The notes below the pieces were generated by a model. The model was not told where the DNA came from. It saw nothing but the letters and a program-made list of their open reading frames with translations, and did not search any database. DNA of 64,000 nucleotides from assembly GCF_000264905.1 (NCBI RefSeq), contig NW_006763145.1, forward strand, positions 347,654 through 411,653, given 5' to 3'. Below are positions 34,312 through 45,262 of the stretch, piece by piece. Position numbers and translations under genes: made by a program. Within the stretch, counting starts at the first letter, position 1. The number at the start of each line of letters is the position of its first letter. This stretch comes from Stereum hirsutum FP-91666 SS1 (taxonomy: Eukaryota; Basidiomycota; Agaricomycetes; Russulales; Stereaceae).

Positions 34312-35652
34312 TGTCGCAAAAGTCGACCAATCCTAATTGGGCCTGATTAGGCCCTATTGGGTTGTTTTAGGTATACTGCGGCAGAGAACCAAATCATGTT
34401 CAGTAAGGGGCTGATTGGCATAATTAGGCTCTCACCTAAAGAGACCTAATGTGACCTAAAAACTCATTATTTGACCTTTCTATTTGTTCTGGGTGTCCAG
34501 ACGTGCGTTGGTCGTCACCGGCATCAGACGCACAAGCCATGCAATTGAATATTGTTTATGAAGATGTACAGTGAGGGTACAAATAACTCGTAGGATAGTG
34601 GAGGCCATTCACGCCGGAGAAGTGAGCAATGGTGCAAGATGATCGCGCAGTATTTTCTTCAGTAGTACGAGCCGAGAAAGGGTATGAACACTGACAGTCA
34701 TCTCAGAATGAGAGAACGGGTTCATGTCTAGCAAAAACGATTTTACGGTCACAAGGAATATTGGGGGAGGGGGGGGGAAAGCATGTGAAGAGAAACAGAC
34801 CGACGGTGTATAGTGGGATCTATAGGCGAGCACACGGATAACGAGGGGAGGTCAAGGTAGTAAGTTCGATAGCGAGGCGGATAATAGAGACAGTCAGAAG
34901 GACGTACCTGAGATGAGAACTCTCACTTCAACTTCGCTGCGACCATTGATCTAATGCACAAGAACTTGAGGAAGTTTACAGCGTCGTGGTTAGGAAGATA
35001 CGACGAATTCGGCCGTGTTGTATTTGAGAGCCCGTGTACTCGAAGATCATGCGCCCCGTTGTTGAAGATACTAGTATCGAGAAATGGAGGTGTAAGAGAC
35101 AATGTCGGTCGGCACTGCAGCTCCATGAGTTGACGAATATCGAGCGAGTTGTGGGTGATGGCGGTCAAGAGGAAGATGTGGGCGCCTCCCGTGTGGAGCT
35201 TTGGAAAATGTGATGTCATCGTGGTAGACGGCCCGCCACATCGTTCCAGCTACTAGTACTAGTGCCACCCTTCTTGGAGTTGACTTGAGTCGTCACTTCA
35301 CGAAATCAGTCTTTGAGGTATCGCTCACAACCACCGGGCGGCAGTATTTTGTCTGTGAACGCACATATTATGAGTAAGTAAGTTAGCTACTTAAGTACAT
35401 GTACAGTATCAGAGCCGAGATAGCCTTCAATAATAAATCCGCGGTCCAGATGTACGTGCATATGTGATGCTTTCCCAATTGCAATATATCGCATCCACTA
35501 CACTAGTATCATCTGGCAAGTCTGGCATAGTCTCTTAATTCACCCTAATCTGACCTGATAGACTTGCCGTTCATAAAATTAGGTCAAATCAGGTGTGTTA
35601 GGTTGCAGTATCTGTCAGAACGCCTAATGAGGAACCGTCGACTTTTGCGACA
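34312..35652. mobile_element. 1341-bp TIR element with CCTAAT/ATTAGG arrays
   Basis: Perfect 16-bp terminal inverted repeats: TGTCGCAAAAGTCGAC at 34312-34327 and its reverse complement at 35637-35652. Both subterminal regions are dense in CCTAAT/ATTAGG-type motifs: cctaattgggcctgattaggccctattggg, attaggctctcacctaaagagacctaatgtgacctaa at the left, and caccctaatctgacctg, aattaggtcaaatcaggtgtgttagg, cgcctaatgagg at the right. The interior holds only short minus-strand frames without a recognised transposase. The terminal decamer TGTCGCAAAA is shared with the element at 22950-23585. Confidence 0.7.
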
Positions 35653-36113
35653 TTATCTGGCCCTGCTGCACTCTGGCTACTGAGGCTATGACCGCGGGCC
35701 GTCCGAAGTATCCTCAGAACAACGACTTAGAAGCCCAGCGATGTACTTGGAAATCTCTTTGCTTACAATATTCTGGGATCTTCCATTCTCCGACTATGCA
35801 CTATTAAATTAGCGACTCATCATAGTCTCTGATTGGCTATGAAACGCGATTTGCGAGTCACACCGTCCCGCCTGTCTCTCATCTTAACCATGGACGTTGT
35901 ATCAATATACATTTGCCGCTATCCGTCCTTAGTCCTGTGATGTTCCCAGACTCAACAAGACGTTGTGCCACGCTGGGTGAAAATGTCATACTCCTCGTCA
36001 GAAAAGTGACCGCTCCCCCGCCGAACTTTAAGTTCTCTTCAGCGCACCTTTGGTAGGTCCTTACGCATATTTTCGGGCAACCCATTACTCCACAGTACAT
36101 TTTCTCGGTAAAA

Positions 36114-36893
36114 TCAAATCATGCATCTGTCTGTAAAATATCGGTATGCCTCTAGCTCCTTTGTGACCGCTTCACTGAACACGGGTCCAGGCGCGAATAA
36201 TTGAACGGGATTGAGTCTGTTGTATTCCTCATAGTCGCACTCGGATTTCGCCTCGCTCAGATAATCGAAGGTTTCCTTGGCAATGGGAACTATTACATGT
36301 GGGTTGAAAGCAGCGGTTTCCATATTCAGGACCGAATATGATCAATGAAACTGTTTGTAAGACATACATAGTTTTTGGTGAATTTCCGGGCTTGCCCCGT
36401 TACAGGCCTCAAATTTGATCACGGCATGGGCTAGGATCTAATTGATACAGAAGACAAATCAGAGAGTTTATAACTGGTGCAGATTCTAGACCCCTTCGAA
36501 CGGGTTGCGTACCATTATAGTGCTCAGCAGAGACTCCTCGTGTTCAGTGGGAAGCCGCATGCCGCCGGAGACCCTGGGATATATCTTCCGTACTTCATCA
36601 AGCGCACATCGAAGATTGTGAGAGATAACGTCCAATGACGCAGTATCAGCCTGAGGCAAAATCAGTAGAGAGCCCATTTACATGAAAATGTCGAAGAAAA
36701 GACAGGCCTTCAGGGCGTCTTCAACCAGGTCTTTGACAATAGGACTGAGTATCTCTACGCATCTCCGCAGATTCTGAGCTTGCTCTTCTGTTAAGAGCAC
36801 TCTCGTCGACTCTTTGTCTTTGCTTGTGACCTGGGAGGACATGGTGGTAGGAAAGAGAGCGTGATAATAAATTAGGCGCCCTGCCGAGGCCAC
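36114..36893 (-). CDS. Hypothetical spliced gene (weak)
   Basis: Three consecutive minus-strand open segments are separated by plausible splice signals. The first has MSSQVTSKDKESTRVLL and CVEILSPIVKDLVEDAL (36842-36678). The second has DTASLDVISHNLRCALDEV and GGMRLPTEHEESLL (36650-36486). The third has IVPIAKETFDYLSEAKSEC and ELEAYRYFTDR (36323-36114). The composition looks protein-like (helical, acidic). No family is recognised, and the candidate intron between the first two segments is only about 31 nt. It may be a degraded gene. Confidence 0.3.
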
Positions 36894-37252
36894 ATATTAG
36901 GATTCTCCGAACGAACTGGAATACGGGCGTTCGTCGAGAACAAGGCAATCACGACTCTCCATCCACTGCTAAACATCATCACCTTCACACGATATACGAC
37001 AATTAGACGACATGGGAAGACTTTCAGGGGGTCATAAGAACAAAGGATTCAGAAGGTTCCCCGTAGTACTCAGAATAGAACAGAATAAAACCATCGTAGA
37101 CAAGTATTGTGTATCAAATTATTTACACCTCAATTCGTAGAGCGAGATAGTGTTCGACGTATTAACGTTCATATTTAGATAGTAGAGAACAGCCTTTAGT
37201 GTCAAAGATTTGTCTGTATAGCAGAAAGACCACAGCTACGTATACAGGCCGA

Positions 37253-39564
37253 TCAGCCATAAATTACGATATATGTCGGGGTGATTATATGGCTTTGTTT
37301 TACGACGGGCTTGTCATGTTGCATCTGACCATCAACATAACGGAGGCCAAGGTGGGTGGGTGACAGCATATTGACATTTGGGAGGAGTACGCACCGAATC
37401 ATACCGGTGAGGAGGCGATGTAGCGGTCTTGTATACTTGACTGAAGACGAGAAGCATGGCTTTGTAGTGCGAGGCGACTGCAGCGCCAGCGTTTTTGCTG
37501 TAGATCTCGGATCTACGTCATCACAGAGTCAGCGGTTTGTGAAGATCATGTATCTTTGGAGACCATACTCACTTGAAAGATGTCGTGGTCGCATACAGTC
37601 CGCGACCCACTCTATAACGGTGTACAAATCAGGATCGCAGCTCATGTTGAAATTACTCAAAAAGAAAAGCGACTGGCCTGGTCCAACCGAGAGCCTTTCC
37701 GATAGGATCGACGTGATAAGAATCACGAACGATGGAGCATAGTGAGCACGAAGTGTCCGTGCAGAGCTGAGTGTTCCCAGGATCGCCGAGTAGGCAATTC
37801 CGTCTAGTCCTACACGGGTGAGAAAATACGATCGGTTCGGTATCTATATCGCCAGTTCTTGTCAGAATGCCTACCCATGCCATCGATATTGTTCGATTCC
37901 TTCTGACACCTCATTCACCTGGAAACCCTCAGGGCCGTCTAGGGATTCTCTGTAACAACACGTCAGGCTGAGAGTAAGCCACGGATGGGTCCTGTCTTAC
38001 GGGCATTCATCGTATGGGGACATTGGCAACGCGGGGGGGCCAATGATCCAGTAGACCCTTTGGACAGACGGACATTCTATGTCCTGCCTCCAACCGTTCT
38101 CAAAATAATTGACCACCATAAGGGTACATGAAAATTAGGAGCGATCACCGGATGAACACGCTAAAAGGACTACTCACCATTGAGGTATTCATTATCTTCG
38201 AACGCAACCTCTACAATGCCATAACCGAGATCTTTGTTCAACACCCTGATGCGACGTAGAAATCGAGTGTAATCTTCGTCACGGGGGTCACTGCGATAAG
38301 ACATTGATGATGAGCTAGATGAAGCTGACCCTCGCCCTTCACCACGATTCTCTTGAAGAGAGTCGCTATTGGAATTTTCACTCCGTTCGCTAAAACTAGT
38401 TTTCGTGGGTTTGATCTCTTCGATACGAGCGTTTGAAGTGATGAACCAGGTACGACAATAAGCGCTAGATATGCCAGTGAGCGCCTCATATCAAACAACA
38501 TCCCGTTCTTATATATCAAAAATATTACCATGTTATGCCCGTGGCACCGTCCCGAGAGTCTCTCTGGTTGCAAGAAGGGCAAATTGCAGTCTTCTCCGTC
38601 GCTTGAGACAGTAGCCGGCGCCGGATGAGGCCATTCATGTTGATGGCTGATCCAGGCAGAATGGTCCATTCCGCTGGTGGAATGAGCGTATCGTCAGTCT
38701 GAGAAGAAAGATCATAGTCGCCTCGCTCAACAAGCTGCCGGCCAGCTCGCTGTCGAAAATAAAACCTGAGAAACGCATCAAAATCCTAGAACATGATAAG
38801 TTTGATGGACATTCGATCGGGATATAGACGGTCAAACGTACGCTCCATGTTCGGCACAGTTCGAGAGGGAGACGAATGCTCTGCCCAAGCATGTCTAACA
38901 AGGATATGGGTCGACTCTCAGGGTTTAAACCTCCTTCCCACGAATATCCAAGCACTTTAGGAATTCCTTTGACACATCGGCTGATCTCAAGGATCTCCGC
39001 ATGCGATGCGAGAACCTGGTTCTCAACGCGAGTAACGATGATGCTGAGATCGGTATATGTATATGTTGGTCGATTAGAGCAACACGATGGTAACCTCACG
39101 AAAGGGCGGAAAACGTACGAGCTCGAAAGACCCAATAAAGTTTTAATAACGCTGCTCTGCTCTGACAGTCTTCTCCGTGATTCAACGAGCTCGTCTTGTT
39201 TGAAGAGGCCCCAACCGATCTTCTGCCACGAAGCCCGCATCATGCTTCCCGAACCTCCCTTCTTCAGCTTATCACGGAAACGTGCTATCTTGGAGTATAT
39301 ATCAAATATGATGATCCAGGAGTTGCTGACAGACTGTCGGATTGCCTTCACGACATCAGGAGGGAGCGATGCTGCATCTTTGGCAAAAAGGGCACCATGG
39401 ACGAGATGAAGAGTGCGTAGAGACGTGTCGAGCTCGGACAGCAACTGCTGATACTCCTCTGTGGCGCCCTTGCTTTCGCTGAGGAGAGTACGGACTTTAT
39501 AACCCAGCTGCACTATTGAGAGTATGTCTCCAAACGAGCCGAAGGTGAATGCGAAAACGGACAT
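37253..39564 (-). CDS. Fungal Ubl-zinc-PARP fusion protein
   Basis: A minus-strand gene of about ten exons. Firm ones are 39564-39119, 39043-38842, 38784-38529, 38464-38178, 37949-37875, 37611-37573, 37512-37395 and 37324-37253. Domains in order are: an N-terminal fungal helical region (GSFGDILSIVQLGYKVR); a ubiquitin-like domain (PISLLDMLG, LPLELCRTWS-DFDAFLRF, VERGDYDL); a putative zinc module CPSC...CAYC; a Ser-rich linker; and a PARP-type ADP-ribosyltransferase core. The core shows RWHG-TRRNCLLGD with C-rich CSLCSIVRDSY, then GRGLYATTTSFKSE, then HYKAMLL, and ends TPTYIVIYG with TGA at 37255-37253. Catalytic His (HGT) and Tyr (GLY) are present. The usual acidic DE-VVY position reads DK-PVVK. 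The intron acceptor near 38118 (ttatgg) is non-canonical, and the exon after 37809 needs checking. It would transfer ADP-ribose from NAD+ if active. Confidence 0.7.
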
Positions 39565-40537
39565 GATGAGAAGTGGGTGTGAGGGTCAAGGTGCTCTGAA
39601 GTGTTATATGGAGTCAACCTAGGAAAGTCCTTGATGAAGATGCGCGACTTTGTGCAGGAAACAGCATGGCAGTGGAATTATAGATTCAGCGCATTCCCAT
39701 CTGCATGGACAAGGTGATTACATAGCATCGTGATGTATGCAATGTGCCAGATGCGTGCGCTTAGTATGTATAGAGCACTAGAGCGCCTGTACAAAATGAT
39801 AGGATAACTGCACTGGTACGTCGTGCACACGGAGATGTATGAGAACAGCTATGAGAACGATTACCTTGAACTTCTGCAGAGGCAACCCTTGAGGACTTGC
39901 TCGCGTTCACCTGGATGACGACCGTGGATGCACCTAAAAAGAGCACTCATACCTGTTCGTGGTAAAGAGAAGTCAAGAGACTGTAACATACTGGCGCACT
40001 GCCAGGCCACACTGCCACCGGTCGTAGTTGGTGCGCTGAATTGTTGAGAGTAAAGATTCAGCAATCATGTATTGAATCAAATTTGAAGTTAAGACGGACA
40101 AACAGACAAAACAAGACGAATGCTCACATTGAACGACGGGGAGATTGCCAGAGAGCGATAGCCATGATCCATCAAAGGAATCAAATTGAGCAGAGCGCGT
40201 GAATTTGTAAAAACATGAGCTCCCGAGGATTCTGGCTACGATATTTACTGGGATATAGAGAACGACCGAACTTGTCTTCGAAGATGGTGGAAGAAGGAAG
40301 AGAGGTCGGTATTTGAATTTGCAATGACTCGCGCCACGTGGGCGGTATTGTTCAACCGCGTTCGTTTGGTTCGCGCACTTCTGACCAACTTTGTCAACAC
40401 ACGCCTCCAACACCCACCTCCATCTTCCCACCCCCCACATCATACACGACGACGCCGGCCGCACCAGAGGTCTTCAGGACGGACAGGACATTAAATCAAG
40501 TAATAATCGGGACTCGAGGGTCCTTAGCGGCAGCGAG
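39565..40537. other. Intergenic, divergent promoter region
   Basis: This lies between the minus-strand PARP fusion and plus-strand shugoshin. A 163-codon minus frame at 39973-40464 has no recognised domain and is not called. Confidence 0.4.
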
Positions 40538-43500
40538 ATGAGCAGGCGCGAGTCGCGTGTATCGATGGGTGCGAGGCAGAATGATGCCTTGCTCGAATTC
40601 GAGAACTGTGCGTACGCCTTATTACGGTGTCGCCGTCCATCTTCCCGATGCTAACTGATATCTCTATCATCTTCGTACACAATCGTTTGTTCTTGACTTG
40701 ACTTGGGCGTCTTCGAAACCGCCCATCAATTCTTGCTTCGACTCGGAAATTACATCGTGGGCGGAATATGGCGGGTGGACATGGGAATGGGAATTGGAAC
40801 GGACATGGACATGGACATTCAGTCAAGAAGAAGTTTCTTCTGGCTAACAAACACATCACCAAGTGCGTTAAGGTCTCCTCTTTTCCAAGGCATCCAAATT
40901 TCAACATATCTCTCTGTGTCACCGCTCAAATAGGCTCAACTCGACGCTCTCCGTCCGTATCGAAGAGCTGAATGCACAAATATCGGCGCTCTATGTCGAG
41001 AACCTACGGTTGCGTGCGTCCGAGATCGCACTGACGAGTCAACTAAAGAAGGAGAAGGAGCGGACGGCGAGGGTCATGGGCGATGCAGAAGCGGCAGTGC
41101 GTTCATTCTCCTTATTCTCGCTCTCTTTCGTCTCGCTTTCTTCTATATGGTCGTTATCTTTCTTGGTATTGCCTCACTATGCATCCCGCGGGGAGTACTG
41201 CTCGCCTTGGACAGCGACGTAGACGCTCGAATGCTCTCGAAACTCTTCATCGTGATGTCGATGTGGCGAAACACCCCAATACATCGCCTCACTTGCCTCG
41301 TTTTCATTTTCTGGTGTTCTTCCTCTTGCGAGGAATGGAACACAACATTCCTCTTCCGGCTCTTGCACGAGGCCGGTCGTCCATCTTCATCGTCTCAGCT
41401 CTGGAATAATCTCGCTCCGATGGGAGCAATCCGTCCGTCGTCTTGTTCGCGGATGTCCTGTTCCGGTTTCACTTCTTCCACGGCGTGACCCTGTGGTCGT
41501 AAGTCGCGACGCCACAAGTCCTGAGTGCTGGATGGACAATGGACGTGCCTTTGCTATTCGTGTACGGACTGGGCGATGTTGCTGGGTGATATGTTTGAAG
41601 TTGGGTGCTTCGATGCTCTGAGGCCCCTATGTGTCCGGGAGATTGCACCGATTGTGATAGTCGTGAGCCACTCCAACCAAGATGTCGACCATCTCGATCG
41701 TTTCGGATACATGCACCCCAGAGTTGCTGTGTACTCCGCGTGCCACTCATCTCTCAAACCTTTACCTTCATCTTGTTTCGAAGCTCACGCCACTTCTGCT
41801 CCTATAGACACTAAGCCTATTAAAACACCTCGGCCTCCTTCGCAAGTCACATAACATACCCAACGTAACGCCTAAATCAACTCCATCCAAACACCACCGT
41901 TCTCCGTCTCACCCACCACCAACGAAACGACCTCGACCCGCACTCGATCCGAATGCTTCGCCACATGCGAACCGTCTAGCGCGGGCGCCAGGGTTCCCCG
42001 AGATCCATGAAGAAGACGAAGACGCCGAGGAGAGCGAGGCTACAGGCTATGGAACCGGGAATCGAAATGCGCGGTGGCCGGAGGAAGCAGACGAGGATGA
42101 GGGCGATGCAGACGAGGAGAGAGTAAGCAGCCCGAGCCCGAGTCCTGTCACAACGAGGAGACGGAAAGCAAGAACTTCATCGTCTTCATCTTCGGCTTCG
42201 TCTTCTGCATATGCTACGGCCACTTCGACTGCTAGTACTAGGGTCGCGACACCTTCGATACCACCGTCGACGTCCGCGCGCTTAGCATCGATGACGTCGG
42301 CGCCTTCGCCGTCACCTTCATATCCATCACGGCCTTCTTCCGCCTCGTCTTCGAGCTCGGCACAAACACGGAATTATTCGGGACAGGAGATCGTGTCGGC
42401 CACGATTCAGGTGGACTATAACGAAGAAGCGCTTCAACCCCAATCTGCCTCTACGAAATCAACAACGACCAGCGGCTCTTCATCGTCGTCATCTTCGCAC
42501 TCTACATCCATATCGTCATCAATGAAGAAGAAAACACTACGACGGCAAAGTGGAATGATACCCGTTCCTAGTAATGCGGCTACTACTACTACATCGGCTG
42601 CTCTCGCTGTTCCCGTTCCAAGTGCTGGGTCGGGGAGAGAGAGGGTCGCGAGGAGTTTGAGTCCGAGGCCTCCTAGTCCTGCGTTTGGGAGTCCGATAAG
42701 GAGGGAGGCGGGGTTGAGGGAGGTCGAGGAGGAAGAGAAGGTGGAGAGGGGGGAGGATGTGGATGTGGACGAAGATGATGTTATTGAGATTGATCAGGAT
42801 GAATATGAAGAGGATGGGGAGGTTACTTTGAGACTGAGGGAGAAGGAGAGGCAAAAAGAGCGGGAGAAGGAGAAGGAAAGAGAGAAGGAGAAGAAAAGGA
42901 AGAAAGGGGAGAGTTCGAGCAGTTCAGATAGTGCTGCAGGGAAGAAGGAGAGGGAGAAAGAACGGGATAGGGAGAGGAGACGAGCAGCGAGGGATAGGGA
43001 AAGGGATGAAGATCAGGAGACGGCGTTCAGTACGACTACAACGACAACCACAGGAAAACGGCTGAAGGACGTTACGAATGGTCGTGTAGCGTCGGGAGGG
43101 TCGATAGTAGCGGCGGCGGAGGGGAAGAGGGGCGGAGTCAGTCCACCTACGTTAGGGATTGATACAAATGTCTCTGGTGCGTTTGTTTCCCTCCAGTTCG
43201 ATCTTTTCTACGAAGGATTTGCTGACGTATTGTGGCGATAGACCCCGACCGCATCCACACCCCCTCTTCCGAAGACCTTCACCCACCAAGCAGCGCACAT
43301 ACTTCATCCCGCCATGCATCCGCACACAACGTCTACCCAACGCCTGCAACGACACCCGCAACTGCCCGAGCGCCCTCTACACATCGTTTGCCTTCTTCCT
43401 CCGCTTCCACTACAACTGCGCCAGCCGCGGAGCCACAACCTCGGCCATCCTTCATTCCTGCACCGGCTAGGTCCTCAAGCCCGGTGGGTCGTACAGGCCG

Positions 43501-44277
43501 TGCGGGCGCGAGATCATCCAGTCCTCCACCAGCGCGATCTGGAAGTCCCGACTCTCTGCTGCAGGCGCAGACGGATGTGGAGGGTTTGGGTGGACGAGAG
43601 AGGAGAGTGAGGAAGAGCGTCAATTATGCTGAGCCGAAGCTGAATACGTATGTCACCTTCCTTTGCTCCTGCCACTTGGTACCATCCTTGATGCTGACTA
43701 CGTATGCGTGGTATCCGTGGCGTGGCGAAACAGGAAAATGCGTAAACCGGACCCTCCACCTGATTCGGCACCGAAATGCAAACGTACTTCGACCTCGAGT
43801 GCGTTTACTCAGCCTCGAGACCCACCATCGGAGTCGGCTTCTGCTCGCACTTCCCTAGACCGTGATCGTGATGCCCCGATCTCCTCGTCCTCCGCCCCTC
43901 GTTCACGCAGCGATCCCCCTCCGTCCGATGCCCCACTTCCCCCACCACAAGAACGAGAATCTGATACGCCCGGATACTCTACCGTGACTGTCAAACGTCG
44001 AAGATCTCGTCCTAAGATGCCGTTCCCACTCCCTTCGTCAGGTGATAACGAAGGCGACGGAGATGGCGGCGAGGATGATGACGATGGGGCGGAGGCGGAC
44101 GGGGAAAGGGAGAGCGGTGGTAGGACTAGCTGGATAAATACGGAGGGAAGGAGAAGGAGCGCAGCTGTTGCAGGGAGTAGGAGGATTGCCGGGATTCTGG
44201 CTAGCGAGGAGGAGGTCGAGATGGATGGGGGCAGCGCGGGCGTGAGTTTGGGTAGGAGGAGAAGTATGGCTATCTAA
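40538..44277 (+). CDS. SGO1: Shugoshin (centromeric cohesion protector)
   Basis: Shugoshin recruits PP2A to protect centromeric cohesin in meiosis and mitosis. The N-terminal coiled-coil is assembled from exons 40538-40607, 40823-40862 and 40934-41096. It reads SRRESR...NDALLEFENFKKKF, then LLANKHITKLNSTL, IEELNAQISALYVENLRLR and SEIALTSQL, matching the family dimerisation/PP2A-binding helix. A long central region (about 41830-43170) is Ser/Pro-rich and acidic to highly charged, as usual for shugoshins. The conserved C-terminal basic SGO motif spans a junction: RKSVNYAEPKLNT at the end of one exon (about 43648) and KMRKPDPPP in the next (from about 43737). This motif binds phosphorylated H2A at centromeres. 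The last exon ends GRRRSMAI with TAA at 44275-44277. Exons between 41097 and 41830 are not fully resolved. Confidence 0.8.
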
Positions 44278-45262
44278 ACATTCGAGAGTGAGGAGCATGC
44301 CTCCGTCGCTATTATGATCTTCCCGGTAATAGGTAATAGGTTCCTAGTTTTTTATGGTCTCTTATTTTTTCTCTTCTCTCAACCGTTCAATCGTCGCATG
44401 TCGCACCCTCGTCGCACATCATTATGCTGCATCTCTTTGGTTTTTCCTCTCGCTATCTATATATTTACTCACCCATCGTCGCGCACCTTTTATGACCTTC
44501 CATCCGTTCATGTTCATGACCACACACCCGCCTCCCTGTCTACATTTCCCAAGCGATGCCACCACATGCATCCGAGCGGGCACGGTATTTATTGTTCGCA
44601 GTCCGTTCGTTGGCAGTCAGCAGTAGTCATTATAGTCAGTAAGTAGCCTAGTACATAACATACAATCGTTGAAACGCAAGCTCAGCAGTCAAAGATCCAG
44701 TACATACATACCCGTACTTACTGTATGTCCCACTCATACGTACGCGGTTTCACATTCCTTGTTTAATATTGATATTTCGGTCCTTTTTTCGTAGAGTGTA
44801 TCATCTCTCCTTCTAAGACCAGGTATTTATGTAAATATTCTCTCGCGGTGTGGGGTGCAGCAGGCAGGAGGAGCACAACTCAACTGTGGCCTGGGATTAC
44901 TGTTATGTGGTATGTGGCGCACCACTTCGAAAGGAGTACTACTTTTGGTTGCGGATCCAACCCATCGACGCTCTTAGCTCTGCTCTTCATCTTCTGTCTT
45001 TTCTTCCACAAAAAATGTTTCTGATGTTTGGGGAACGTACCGCGTACAGTGCTTGGTCCGATATAAACCGATGAATTGGTGCTTTCCATCATCGGGTGGC
45101 GTCACCGGACGGACCGCCCTTTGCCCACATACCACGATAGAACAGCATGCTCATCTGGCACCATTCTTCGTCTGCACTCCCATCTCCAGTTCTCGATTTC
45201 TTGGCTTATTGTTAACTTGGGGCTCTTTGTCCGGTTGACTTTGAGTGTTGCAACTTGTTCGG
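44278..45262. other. Intergenic, nothing recognised
   Basis: T-rich 3' flank of shugoshin and promoter side of the NADAR gene. No gene was identified. Confidence 0.45.

Noticed and set aside
38118..38180. Separate gene start for the PARP part
   Set aside because: The 38529/38464 junction keeps the frame from the ubiquitin-like part into the linker, so one fused gene is the simpler reading despite the non-canonical acceptor near 38118.
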